From: Streptomyces justiciae
GTDB lineage: Bacteria; Actinomycetota; Actinomycetes; Streptomycetales; Streptomycetaceae
Direction of reading: 5' to 3'
Length of the DNA stretch: 64,000 nt
NCBI RefSeq assembly: GCF_015163075.1
Contig: NZ_JADDXU010000003.1
Coordinates: 682,001 to 746,000 of the forward strand
A program made the translations under genes and the position numbers. The notes under the pieces were generated by a model that did not search any database, was not told the origin of the DNA, and saw nothing but the letters and a program-made list of their open reading frames with translations. How positions within the stretch are numbered: position 1 is the first letter of the stretch; each line of letters opens with the position of its first letter. This document shows, piece after piece, positions 41,290 to 49,591 of the stretch.

Positions 41290-44200
41290 CTACGGCTGGC
41301 CTGTGGGGGCGGTGTCTTCCTGCTGGGGTTGTGTGGCGTCCATGAGCGCTGTTGCTAGTGCGTCGTCTGCCAGCAGGTCGTTGAGGCGGGAGCGGAAGGC
41401 GTCGTCGCCGAGGAGGGCTCTTTGCTCCTGGAGGCAGTAGAGGGCCACTTTGGGTGGCCTTCCGATCTCCAGCTGAAGCGACAGACCCTGGAGTGTGTAG
41501 TACATGCCCTCTGCGGGGCGTTGCTGCTTGGTGCGGAGTACACCCCGCTGAAGGTAGCTGTCGGCGATGCTGGCGCGGTCGCCGAGCTCTTCGAGGATGG
41601 TGAGGGAGGCGCGGTAGCGTTCTTCGGCTTGTTGGTAGTCCTCCCGCAGCTCCGCGTTGATGCCGAGTTGGTGCAATGTGATGGCGATGCCGGCGCGGTC
41701 GCCGCGCTCTTCGTTGATGGTGAGGGAGGCGCGGTAGCGTTCGTCGGCTTGCTCGTAGTCCCCCTGCTGCTGCGCGATGATGCCGAGCTGGTGCAATGTG
41801 ATGGCGATGCCGGCGCGGTCGCTGAGCTCTTCGTGGATGGTGAGGGAGGCGCGGTAGCGTTCTTCGGCTTGCTGGTGATCCCCCCGCAGCTCCGCGATGC
41901 TGCCGAGTTGGCCGTAGCTCTTGGCGATGCCGGCGCGGTCGCTGAGCTCTTCGTTGATGGTGAGGGAGGCGCGGTAGCGTTCTTCGGCTTGCTGATAGTT
42001 CCCCCGCAGTTCCGCGATCCTGCCGAGCTGGTGGTAGACGCTGGCGATGCCGGCGCGGTCGCTGAGCTCTTCGTCGATGGTGAGGGAGGCGCGGTAGCGT
42101 TCTTCGGCTTGCTGGTAGTCCCCCTGCTGCTGCGCGATGATGCCGAGCTGGTGGATGTAGGCGGAGGCGGAGCGGGAACGGCTCGGAACCCAGCCGAGAG
42201 TTTCCTCGATGAGGTGTTGTTCCCAGCCCCAGGCACCCCAAGTGTGCAGCTGATCGCACACCCCCTGAGTGACAGAATCGGCTTGGTCGTGGTCGTCGGC
42301 CTGGTGATGGTGGTCACGTACCTCGATGAGTTGGTTGATGTCCTCGACGCGAGACTGTGGCCATACGTTGACCCGCCACTGCCAGTAGGCGGCGGCCCGA
42401 CGGTGGGCGGCTTTGAGGTCGTCGGGGTGGGCACGTCGGCGAAGAGCATCGGCGGTCCAGTTGTGGACCGTGAAACCGGTGGGTGTGCTGCCCGGCTCGT
42501 CCTGGGGTGAGGGAGCCGGGGAGAGCAGCCCGAGGAACAGCAGTCGTTTCAGCGCGTTGGCTGCCTGGTCATCCAGGGTGACCGGGGGCCGATGGAGTTC
42601 CTCCCAGGCGGCTTTGTATGCCCTGACCAACTCGGGCGGTACGTCATCCCAGCTTTCGGGCCCAGCTTCGGTCGCCTGGTCCTCGGCGATGCGCGCCTCC
42701 ACAGCCTCAAGGCGCCGTACAAGAGCGGCGTCTAGCTCAGGCGCCGTAGTGGGCCCAGACAGCTGCCACGCCGCTCCGGTCAGATCGACCGGCATGCGAT
42801 ACACAGTCATGCCGTCCAGCAGCACTCGGGCTCCAGGCACGTCATCGAGCCGACTGAGCAAGCTGTCGAGGAGCACGTCGTCTACCGAGAGTGTGACGGT
42901 CTCTGCCAACGCCCTGTCCAGATTTCCTCGGGCACCCGCGAGCCAGCGCTTGGGATCAGGGATGCCGCGGGCCTTCAGCGCGTTCTCCATACGGCGGGCG
43001 ATGTCGGGGAACCGGGCTTCGCCGCCGCGCAGCAGCGCGTCGAGGTACTCCAGGGCGCGCGGGTGGCCGCCGACGTCGGTGTACGCGCGCCGCTGGTCGG
43101 CTGGGCTCAGGGCGGCCAGGCCGTCCAGGCGCCAGATGAGCTTGCGGGTCTCCGCCAGGGACAGGGGCCCCAGATGATGGGCGAGGAGCCGTTCGTCGGC
43201 CTGTCGGGGGAGTTGGAACGGGTGACGGCTGGTGATCAGCAGCCGGGTGCGCGGGCTTGCCTCGGTCCACGCGGCCAGGAGTTCCGCGAACTCCGCGTCC
43301 TTCATCTGACGGTCGTCGTCGGACGAGGAGGGGTCCAGGAGGTCCTCGGCGTTGTCGACGATCATCAGCAGACGCACTCGGGGCAGGACGAATTGACGGA
43401 TCAGCTGCCACCGGTCCCGCCAGGGCGAGCTCGCGTCCGCCAGGGCCGCCGGGACGCGCCGCAACGGGTCCGTCTCCGGCAGATCCTCCGTCACCAGGCA
43501 GTACGCCAGGAGGCGTTGGCGCAGGGTCTCCAGAACGGCGTCGACCGTCCGGGTCGTGGCGGCGGAGACCGGCACGATCACCTGGTCGTGCGTCTCGTAG
43601 TGGTGCAGCAGTTCGGCCGCCAGGGTCGATTTGCCGACGCCTCCCATGCCGTGCACCAGCACTCCCGCCCGGTCGGGGTCACGCAGCGCGGACAGCAGGC
43701 CGCGCAGCTCGGCGCGGCGGCCGACGAAATCGCCGACCTTGCGCACCACCATGCCCTCGTCCAGCACGGTTTCCGCCGGCACCGGCACCCGATCGGCACT
43801 GTGCGCCCGGTCGAAGAGCGGCAAGGGCGGCCCGGCCAGAAACAGTGCCGGGGTCGCCCACTCGGGCCAGGCGGCGCGCGGGTCCTGGTCCGGCAGTTGC
43901 AAGCGCCGCGCCTCCAGCACGCGGCGGGCCTGGGAGAGGGCGGTCAGCGGGTTGGGGTGTTCGGCGCGGGCCAGCCGCTGGTACATCTCCGCGGCGAGTT
44001 CGGTGGCGTAGTGGTCCGTGACGGAGTCGGTCATCGCCAGCACCGCCGGGACGCCGTGCGCCAGCAACTCGCGCGCGAGACCGGCTCGTACCCGGCCCTC
44101 CTCGCTGGCGGCGGGATCGGTGCCCGAGGCGTTCTGCTGCTGTGCGGGAGCGCGCGCGGTCGAACAACCGGCCAGCACCACCAGCGGAACTCCCCGATCG

Positions 44201-45462
44201 CTCGGCAGCGCCTCCGCAAGGAACCGCTGCGCGTCGACCTCGTCCGCCTTGCCCCGCTCGTCCTCCAGCAGCAGGACACCCGGCTCGGCATGGCAGGACA
44301 GATGGAGGATGTGGAAGCGTTCCTGCTCCAGGGCTGTCCGGATCTCGGCCACGCTGCCCCAGTTCAGCACCCGTACGTACGCACCCTGCCGGGAGCGCGC
44401 GGGGTCGACCGCGTCCAGGATGCGGCCCAGCTCCAGCTCGTAGTCGAGCAGCTCACCCCCGCCCGACTCCGGACTGGCCACCACCGCCAGAATCCGCAGC
44501 GGCCCCGGCACCCGCACCGCGACCGGCGAGCACTCGCCACGCACCGTGCGATACAGCTCGACCTGCTCCGACAGCACCAGCGGGCGCGCCATACCCGGGA
44601 CGGTCAGGGTCTCCCACGGCAGATCCACCCACTCCGGGTCGTCCACCGCGAGCCCGATTCGCAACGACGTATGACGGGCCCGGGCCAGTCGCTCATGCTC
44701 GACCATCGCCGCCGCGACCGCGCCGCCCGCGAACCGTTCGCCGAGTACTTTCCCCGTTACGGCCAGCGCCCCCGCAGGCCCTCCCAATGCGGCGGTCTCC
44801 ATGAGCAGCCGTCGCGTGGGTACGCCTTCCAAGGCCGCGGCGCGGGCCCGGTGCAGCGTCCCCAACCGCTGCTGCAGCTCTTCGTCGTCGCCGCCCTGCG
44901 GCACGGAGATCTCCTGGCCCGCAGCGCTGAAACACACCGAGTCCGTGCCGATCCGTAACTCCGCCCGGGTGGGCCCGTCCGGCCTGTAGATCACCGAGTC
45001 GGGCACCACCAGCGGCTCGCCTCTCCCGGGGCGCTGCGCCGACGGCTTCCTGCGTACCGCCTGCTCCACTTGTCGTACGAGATCCAAGTACTGGTCAGAC
45101 GAAGCCCACTCGCGGAAGTCGACGTACAGCCGGGAAGCGATGAACGGCGGCAACTCCGCCTCTCCGACCACGACGGGGATGAGGCGCTTGCCCTGCTCCA
45201 CCGCGCCCGTCATGGCGGCGGCGAACTCCTCGCCGCACCACCCGGACTCGATCCAGTAGGGGCTGACGACGGCCACCACGGCGTCGGCGTTCGCCAGCCC
45301 TTCCTGCAGCTGCGACGCCACGAGCCGGCCGCCGGCCATCTCCCACTGGTCCAGCCATACATCGAGGCCCAGCCGATGAAGGTTCTCCGCCAGGGTCTTC
45401 GCCCACGCGCCGTCCTTGTGCGCGTAGGACACGAACACATCGAATCGCCCGACATCAGCCAC
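41290..45462 (-). CDS. TIR-CHAT-NB-ARC-TPR multidomain protein (STAND-type defence candidate)
   Basis: A 1390-aa protein from GTG 45460-45462 (VADVGRFDVFVSYAHKDG). TIR domain 5-135, with ESGWCGEEF placing a Glu (79) where TIR NADases have theirs. CHAT caspase-like domain about 260-545, with His391 in HILHLSCHAEPG and Cys433 in VVLAGCSTARAP. NB-ARC with Walker A GMGGVGKST (605-613), Walker B LLMIVDNAEDLL and LLITSRHPF. The C terminus has five near-identical 40-residue TPRs (about 1100-1295). Sensor repeats, a switch ATPase and two effector domains in one chain suggest an abortive-infection protein. It lies 82 nt outside attR. Whether it is core or an older insertion is unclear. Confidence 0.9.
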   Translation of the reverse strand: MADVGRFDVFVSYAHKDGAWAKTLAENLHRLGLDVWLDQWEMAGGRLVASQLQEGLANADAVVAVVSPYWIESGWCGEEFAAAMTGAVEQGKRLIPVVVGEAELPPFIASRLYVDFREWASSDQYLDLVRQVEQAVRRKPSAQRPGRGEPLVVPDSVIYRPDGPTRAELRIGTDSVCFSAAGQEISVPQGGDDEELQQRLGTLHRARAAALEGVPTRRLLMETAALGGPAGALAVTGKVLGERFAGGAVAAAMVEHERLARARHTSLRIGLAVDDPEWVDLPWETLTVPGMARPLVLSEQVELYRTVRGECSPVAVRVPGPLRILAVVASPESGGGELLDYELELGRILDAVDPARSRQGAYVRVLNWGSVAEIRTALEQERFHILHLSCHAEPGVLLLEDERGKADEVDAQRFLAEALPSDRGVPLVVLAGCSTARAPAQQQNASGTDPAASEEGRVRAGLARELLAHGVPAVLAMTDSVTDHYATELAAEMYQRLARAEHPNPLTALSQARRVLEARRLQLPDQDPRAAWPEWATPALFLAGPPLPLFDRAHSADRVPVPAETVLDEGMVVRKVGDFVGRRAELRGLLSALRDPDRAGVLVHGMGGVGKSTLAAELLHHYETHDQVIVPVSAATTRTVDAVLETLRQRLLAYCLVTEDLPETDPLRRVPAALADASSPWRDRWQLIRQFVLPRVRLLMIVDNAEDLLDPSSSDDDRQMKDAEFAELLAAWTEASPRTRLLITSRHPFQLPRQADERLLAHHLGPLSLAETRKLIWRLDGLAALSPADQRRAYTDVGGHPRALEYLDALLRGGEARFPDIARRMENALKARGIPDPKRWLAGARGNLDRALAETVTLSVDDVLLDSLLSRLDDVPGARVLLDGMTVYRMPVDLTGAAWQLSGPTTAPELDAALVRRLEAVEARIAEDQATEAGPESWDDVPPELVRAYKAAWEELHRPPVTLDDQAANALKRLLFLGLLSPAPSPQDEPGSTPTGFTVHNWTADALRRRAHPDDLKAAHRRAAAYWQWRVNVWPQSRVEDINQLIEVRDHHHQADDHDQADSVTQGVCDQLHTWGAWGWEQHLIEETLGWVPSRSRSASAYIHQLGIIAQQQGDYQQAEERYRASLTIDEELSDRAGIASVYHQLGRIAELRGNYQQAEERYRASLTINEELSDRAGIAKSYGQLGSIAELRGDHQQAEERYRASLTIHEELSDRAGIAITLHQLGIIAQQQGDYEQADERYRASLTINEERGDRAGIAITLHQLGINAELREDYQQAEERYRASLTILEELGDRASIADSYLQRGVLRTKQQRPAEGMYYTLQGLSLQLEIGRPPKVALYCLQEQRALLGDDAFRSRLNDLLADDALATALMDATQPQQEDTAPTGQP
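41581..42154 (-). repeat. Five near-identical 120-bp tandem repeats encoding TPRs
   Basis: The phrase GAGGCGCGGTAGCGTTC recurs exactly every 120 bp (about 41606, 41726, 41846, 41966, 42086). Units differ at few positions, far fewer than in ordinary TPR arrays, so they arose by recent duplication or are kept alike by recombination. The last unit is partial. Confidence 0.92.
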
Positions 45463-45612
45463 ACCGCACCCCCGAACCGGGCACCCCCGTGCACCGTGCG
45501 CGCCCCCGGTCACTGCCCCCAAGCTGGCCCACACAGTAGGGCACGGCACGGGCCCGTACGTCTGGAATGACGTGATTGCCCGTCAGGTGCCGGGTCAAAC
45601 GAGCCGCACCCG

Positions 45613-46044
45613 CTACAGCTCGTGATCTTTTGCCAGTTCCTCCCACGCCACGTCCCGGAGCCCGTCCTCGGCATCGCACCCCGACGGCACCTGGGTCGTC
45701 GGCTGGAACCAGATGACCGTGAGGGCCGATCGGTACAGGACCGGGTCATGGGACGGGTTCAGGGCGTGGGAGCGGAAGCTGCCCACGCAGGCCACCGAGG
45801 GCATGACCTCCACCGGACCGAAACCTCCCGCGTACTGGTCGGGGTACTCGCGCGGCGGCGGGACCAGGTGGACCGGCGAACTCGGGAACTCCCGAGCGGC
45901 CGACCGCAACAGACCCTGGATCTTCATCTCGTTGACCAGCTTGCAGGGGTAGCCCTCGAGCATTCCGCCGTAGGTCGAGGAGAGCCGCAGCTCGGAGAGG
46001 TCGACGCTGCGGCCGGACGTGAGGACGATGCGGGCCAGGGACAT
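45613..46044 (-). CDS. Conserved hypothetical protein
   Basis: A 143-aa protein from ATG 46042-46044 (MSLARIVLTSGRSVDLSEL). The frame stays open far upstream, but those codons read as Arg/Pro/His-rich shadow. It has a soluble alpha/beta look and no motif I recognise. It lies 150 nt upstream of the TIR-CHAT gene on the same strand and could be co-transcribed with it, or be a core gene. Confidence 0.72.
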   Translation of the reverse strand: MSLARIVLTSGRSVDLSELRLSSTYGGMLEGYPCKLVNEMKIQGLLRSAAREFPSSPVHLVPPPREYPDQYAGGFGPVEVMPSVACVGSFRSHALNPSHDPVLYRSALTVIWFQPTTQVPSGCDAEDGLRDVAWEELAKDHEL

Positions 46045-46196
46045 GGTCGGGACTCTAGGGCGGCGGTGCATGGGTGTTCCTCTGGATTTTCCGGCCGGCG
46101 CCCCGGCTCGCGCTGTTCTTTCGGTTCTTCGGTTCTTCGGTTCCCTCGGCTCCTTCGCTGATGTGTGCGACGGCCGCTGATGGGTGCGACGACCGA

Positions 46197-47120
46197 CTAC
46201 GGCCGGTGTCCCGTCATGCGGGCCGCCGAGGCGATCGTGGCGCGGGCCTCGCGTTCGGAGAGGCCGGTGTTGAGGGCCGCCTCGACCAGGGGGTCCACGA
46301 GGGCGGGGCCGATGCCGTCCTCGTAGGCGCGGCAGGCCGCCCAGAACAGGCGGGTGTTGCGCTGGCCCTCGTGCGCGGCGAGCACGAACTGGACGAGGCC
46401 CTGTCCGTGGTCGCCGGTGGACGCGGGTGTGGGGTGGTGGGGGGTGCGGGGCGGCGGGAGCAGGAGGCGCAGGAGGGCCGGCGGGCAGGCCGCGGGGGCG
46501 AGGCGGGCCGTGCCGGGGGCCGTCGCGTACACGCCGTGGTCGGTGCGGGAGCCGGGGCCGACGAGATAGCCGCCGGCGCCGCGGATGTCGATGCCGGGCG
46601 CCAGCCGGCCGGCCGAGTTGGGGACGACCACGTCCGGCGGGCCGCTCAGCCACAGATGGCGGCCGCCGCTCGGGGTCACCACGACCACCGTGGCGGGGAT
46701 CGTGAAGAGGTGGCGCAGGGCCAGTTCGCGCAGGGCCGCGGAGGAGTCCGTACCGGATTTGGTGTCGAGGTCGACGCCGATCAGATGGTGGGGCGGGAGG
46801 CCGCACGCGATGCCGTAGCCGGTCGCCCAGGGGGCCGCGGCGAACAGTTCGCGGATGCGGGCCGGGTCGGTGGCGGCGTCGTAGACCCCGTGCCCGAAGC
46901 GGCCGCACTCGCCGTGGCAGGGCGGGTTCGGTGCGGGCTCGGGGCTCCCGGAGGCGGCGGAAGCGGCGGAGGCCTCGGGGGTCTGGGGTTCGTCGCGGTG
47001 CGGGGAGCGCAGCGCCGGGAGCTTCGTCCGGGACAGGGGGATGACGGCCAGTCCGCGTTCGGCGGCGGACAGGGCGTGTGCGAGGGCCAGCGTCGTGGCC
47101 TGCCGGTCTGTGGTGGCCAT
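46197..47120 (-). CDS. Bifunctional primase/polymerase (Prim-Pol) domain protein
   Basis: A 307-aa protein from ATG 47118-47120 behind GGAGG. The archaeo-eukaryotic primase-like catalytic motifs are intact: GVDLDTKSG (DxD), TPSGGRHLWL (GxH) and PGIDIRGAGGYLVGPGS. A zinc-type PCHGECGRFGHG precedes them. A C-terminal helical part has GLSEREARATIASA. Unlike the degenerate relative at 15993, it should be able to make primers or DNA. It is preceded by a LexA-like box, suggesting a DNA-damage role. Confidence 0.88.
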   Translation of the reverse strand: MATTDRQATTLALAHALSAAERGLAVIPLSRTKLPALRSPHRDEPQTPEASAASAASGSPEPAPNPPCHGECGRFGHGVYDAATDPARIRELFAAAPWATGYGIACGLPPHHLIGVDLDTKSGTDSSAALRELALRHLFTIPATVVVVTPSGGRHLWLSGPPDVVVPNSAGRLAPGIDIRGAGGYLVGPGSRTDHGVYATAPGTARLAPAACPPALLRLLLPPPRTPHHPTPASTGDHGQGLVQFVLAAHEGQRNTRLFWAACRAYEDGIGPALVDPLVEAALNTGLSEREARATIASAARMTGHRP

Positions 47121-47130
47121 GCCTCCATTT

Positions 47131-47146
47131 TCGTACGAGTGTTCGA
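47131..47146 (-). promoter_or_regulatory. LexA/SOS-box-like site upstream of Prim-Pol gene
   Basis: Read leftward, TCGAACACTCGTACGA matches the actinobacterial SOS box TCGAAC-N4-GTTCGA at 11 of 12 fixed bases. It ends 10 nt before the Prim-Pol ATG, directly upstream of its ribosome site. Confidence 0.65.
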
Positions 47147-47469
47147 AAAAGGGAAGGGAGTTCGGGGGCGACTCGCCGGGCGGGGCGGATTGGCCGGAAA
47201 ACCGCCGGAACGCTTCACCTCTTGCGGCGCTTGGGGCGGACATGCCCCGACCAGGCTGGTCTGATGCTGTAGATCGCGAAAGGGGTTTATCGACTTGTCC
47301 TCACGCTTCAGGGGGAATGGGGGCTTCCGGGGTGGTTCGCCGGGGATTCGGTGGGCAACTCTGGTCTCGCGACGTCGTGAACGACACCGAGGTGGTCGGC
47401 CAACTGCCTTGGAAACAGCCTTACTTGACGTACTTCCGGCTCAAGAGGCCGGGTTCTGGAGGAAGAAAC
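47147..47469. other. Divergent promoter region
   Basis: The remaining 323 nt between the Prim-Pol gene and the small secreted protein gene. I see no gene, riboswitch or clear promoter; the rightward gene has GGAGGAAGAAAC before its ATG. Confidence 0.5.
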
Positions 47470-47784
47470 ATGGCAAGCATCCGTACCGCCCGCGTCATCG
47501 CCGCCGTCTCCGCCCTTCCGCTCGCCGCGGCCCTGTTCACCGGCGTCGCGGCGGCGGACAACGGCGGCTTCGCGGACGACGGATCGAACGCGGGTGTCGC
47601 GAGCATCGTCGGCAGCGGGGTCGGCGGCACCAACAACGGCAACTCGTCCACCACGCAGCAGAACGCGGTCGGCTCCGGCGCCACGAACCAGAGCAACACC
47701 GCCCAGGTCAACGGCTCCGCGTTCACGGCCATCAATCAGGGCAACGACAACACGTCCGTCCATTTCACCCCGCTGTGGTGGTGA
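47470..47784 (+). CDS. Small secreted Asn/Gln-rich protein
   Basis: A 104-aa protein with a good ribosome site (GGAGGAAGAAAC) and a signal peptide ending ...GVAAA. The mature part of about 75 residues is rich in Asn, Gln, Ser, Thr and Gly (NNGNSSTTQQNAVGSGATNQ, then SNTAQVNG, AINQGNDN) and ends HFTPLWW. It has no cysteine. Composition and QN spacing recall amyloid-forming surface proteins such as curlins, but it is not a chaplin or rodlin. Strong terminators follow, so it is probably a single-gene transcript. Confidence 0.8.
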   Translation: MASIRTARVIAAVSALPLAAALFTGVAAADNGGFADDGSNAGVASIVGSGVGGTNNGNSSTTQQNAVGSGATNQSNTAQVNGSAFTAINQGNDNTSVHFTPLWW

Positions 47785-47820
47785 GCCGAAGGCGTGAGCT
47801 GAGGACGTGAACTGAAGGGA

Positions 47821-47850
47821 AGGTCGGCCGACCGGGGGGTCGGCCGGCCT
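47821..47850 (+). terminator. Terminator 1 after small secreted protein gene
   Basis: CGGCCGACC / GGTCGGCCG (47825-47833 and 47838-47846) with a GGGG loop; outer AGG/CCT pairs extend it across one wobble. It starts 37 nt after the stop codon. Confidence 0.7.
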
Positions 47851-47882
47851 GGTCAAACGGGTGTGCTCCGAGGGGTGGGCGT

Positions 47883-47925
47883 ACGGCTGCGCGGTGGTGC
47901 TTCGGCGCCACCGCGCAGCCGTTTT
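47883..47925 (+). terminator. Terminator 2 with TTCG tetraloop
   Basis: ACGGCTGCGCGGTGG (47883-47897) pairs with CCACCGCGCAGCCGT (47908-47922), the inner bases close a TTCG loop, and TTTT follows. It is a textbook intrinsic terminator. The rest of the gap up to 48122 (about 200 nt) shows no gene. Confidence 0.88.
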
Positions 47926-48122
47926 CGCATGGGTGGGGTGGGCGGCGTGGTCCTTGCCGCCGATGACCTTGACAGCTCCTGCTATCTGACGGACAGTCAG
48001 AAATCTTCGCGAAGTTCGTGGCCGGTTGGTGGGAACCCGGGCGGCGGCAGCGGTGTACCAGAAATGACAGAACGCGACGGGCGGGACGGCGGGGACGAGA
48101 AAGACAGAGGGGGCTGAGGTCC

Positions 48123-49088
48123 ATGGCACACGAGCGGCGGGCGGACGACGAGTTGGGCAGGCGACTGAAGGCGTACGAGGGACAGGCCGCCGCCGTCTCC
48201 GCCGCCGGCAAGGACCCCGTCAACGCGCCCATGATCCGGCACTGGTGCGAGGCCATGGGCGACACCAACCCGGCGTACACCGGCCCGGACGCCATAGCGC
48301 CCCCCACCATGCTCCAGGCATGGACCATGGGCGGCCTCTCCGGTCATACGGGCCGCTCGTCGGCGTACGACGAACTACTCACCCTCCTCGACGAGTCGGG
48401 CTGCACCTCGGTCGTCGCCACGGACTGCGAGCAGGAGTACGTCCGCCCGCTGCGCCCCGGCGACGAGATCACGTTCGACGCGGTCATCGAGTCCGTGTCC
48501 GACCGCAAGACGACAAAACTCGGCACGGGTTACTTCGTCACGACCCGCATGGACATCCGCGTGGGCCCAGCGCTGGCCGGCACCCATCGCTTCCGCATCC
48601 TCAAGTACGCACCGGCACGAGGGAAGGAGGGGGCGCGGCAGGAGACGGCTCCGCACAAGAGCCCCCCGCGCCCCCACCCCGTGGTCAACCGCGACAACGC
48701 CGGCTTCTGGGAGGGCGTTCGCGAGCGCCGTCTCCTGATCCAGCGCTGCACCGCCTGCTCCACCCTGCGTCACCCCTGGCTGCCCGGCTGCGCCACCTGC
48801 GGACACCCGGAGTGGGACACGGTCGAGGCGAGCGGGACGGGCGAGGTCTATTCGTACGTCGTCATGCACCACCCGCCCTTCCCGGCCTTCGACCCTCCGT
48901 ATGCGGTCGCCCTGATAGAGCTCACGGAAGGCGTGCGAATGATCAGCAACGTGATCGGGGTGCCGTACGACGAGGTGCGGATCGGTATGCCGGTGCGGCT
49001 CGAATTCCAGGTGTACGACGAGGAGTTGGTGCTCCCGGTCTTCCGTGCCGAGGAGAGCCGCGTCGCCGTCGAGGGGAGGACCGCATGA
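48123..49088 (+). CDS. MaoC-DUF35 fusion (ChsH2-like)
   Basis: A 321-aa protein: an N-terminal MaoC-like hotdog domain (about residues 20-165; HWCEAMGDTNPAYTGPDAIAP) and a C-terminal DUF35 domain (about 190-315) with a zinc ribbon CTACSTLRHPWLPGCATCG and an OB fold. This is the layout of ChsH2 in steroid side-chain degradation, where the DUF35 part docks the Ltp2 aldolase. The next two genes overlap by ATGA and encode a MaoC protein and a thiolase-like protein. Confidence 0.88.
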   Translation: MAHERRADDELGRRLKAYEGQAAAVSAAGKDPVNAPMIRHWCEAMGDTNPAYTGPDAIAPPTMLQAWTMGGLSGHTGRSSAYDELLTLLDESGCTSVVATDCEQEYVRPLRPGDEITFDAVIESVSDRKTTKLGTGYFVTTRMDIRVGPALAGTHRFRILKYAPARGKEGARQETAPHKSPPRPHPVVNRDNAGFWEGVRERRLLIQRCTACSTLRHPWLPGCATCGHPEWDTVEASGTGEVYSYVVMHHPPFPAFDPPYAVALIELTEGVRMISNVIGVPYDEVRIGMPVRLEFQVYDEELVLPVFRAEESRVAVEGRTA

Positions 49089-49591
49089 AACCCGGCGAGC
49101 AACTCCCGCCGCTGGAGATCCCGGTGACCCGAACCCTGGTCGTCGCCGGGGCCATCGCCTCCCGCGACTACCAGGACGTGCACCACGACGCCGAGACGGC
49201 CCGGCAGAAGGGCTCCCCCGACATCTTCATGAACATCCTGACCACCAACGGCCTGGTCGGCCGCTACATCACCGACCACTTCGGCCCGACGGCCGTACTG
49301 CGCCGCGTGGCCATCCGGCTGGGGGCGCCCAACTACCCGGGGGACACGATGGTGTTGAGAGGCACGGTCGAGGAGGTCGCCGAGGCCTCGGGCGGCGCCA
49401 CGGCGACGGTCCGCGTGATCGGGGAGAACGGCATCGGCAGACATGTCACTGGCACGGTGACGGTCACGGTCCCTTCGGAAGCCGACGTGCCCTCAGAAGC
49501 AGCCGACGTGCCCTCAGAGGCAACCGCCGGCCCCTCGGAGGCAACGGCCGGCCCCTCGGAGGCAACCGCCCCCGCAGGAGGTGCCGCATGA
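49085..49591 (+). CDS. MaoC-family hydratase (ChsH1-like)
   Basis: A 168-aa protein. A single hotdog domain (SRDYQDVHHDAETAR has the catalytic Asp-His pattern) covers residues 10-130. A C-terminal tail of VPSEA/GPSEA repeats is encoded by short near-identical DNA repeats (about 49480-49575). With the upstream protein it should form a heteromeric enoyl-CoA hydratase. ATGA overlaps couple it to both neighbours. Confidence 0.88.
   Translation: MKPGEQLPPLEIPVTRTLVVAGAIASRDYQDVHHDAETARQKGSPDIFMNILTTNGLVGRYITDHFGPTAVLRRVAIRLGAPNYPGDTMVLRGTVEEVAEASGGATATVRVIGENGIGRHVTGTVTVTVPSEADVPSEAADVPSEATAGPSEATAGPSEATAPAGGAA

Noticed and set aside
41581..42154. CRISPR array
   Set aside because: The 120-bp repeats are contiguous, in frame and encode TPRs; there are no spacers. 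No CRISPR array was seen elsewhere.
47147..47469. Riboswitch upstream of the small secreted protein
   Set aside because: The leader is long, but I could not match it to a known riboswitch pattern.
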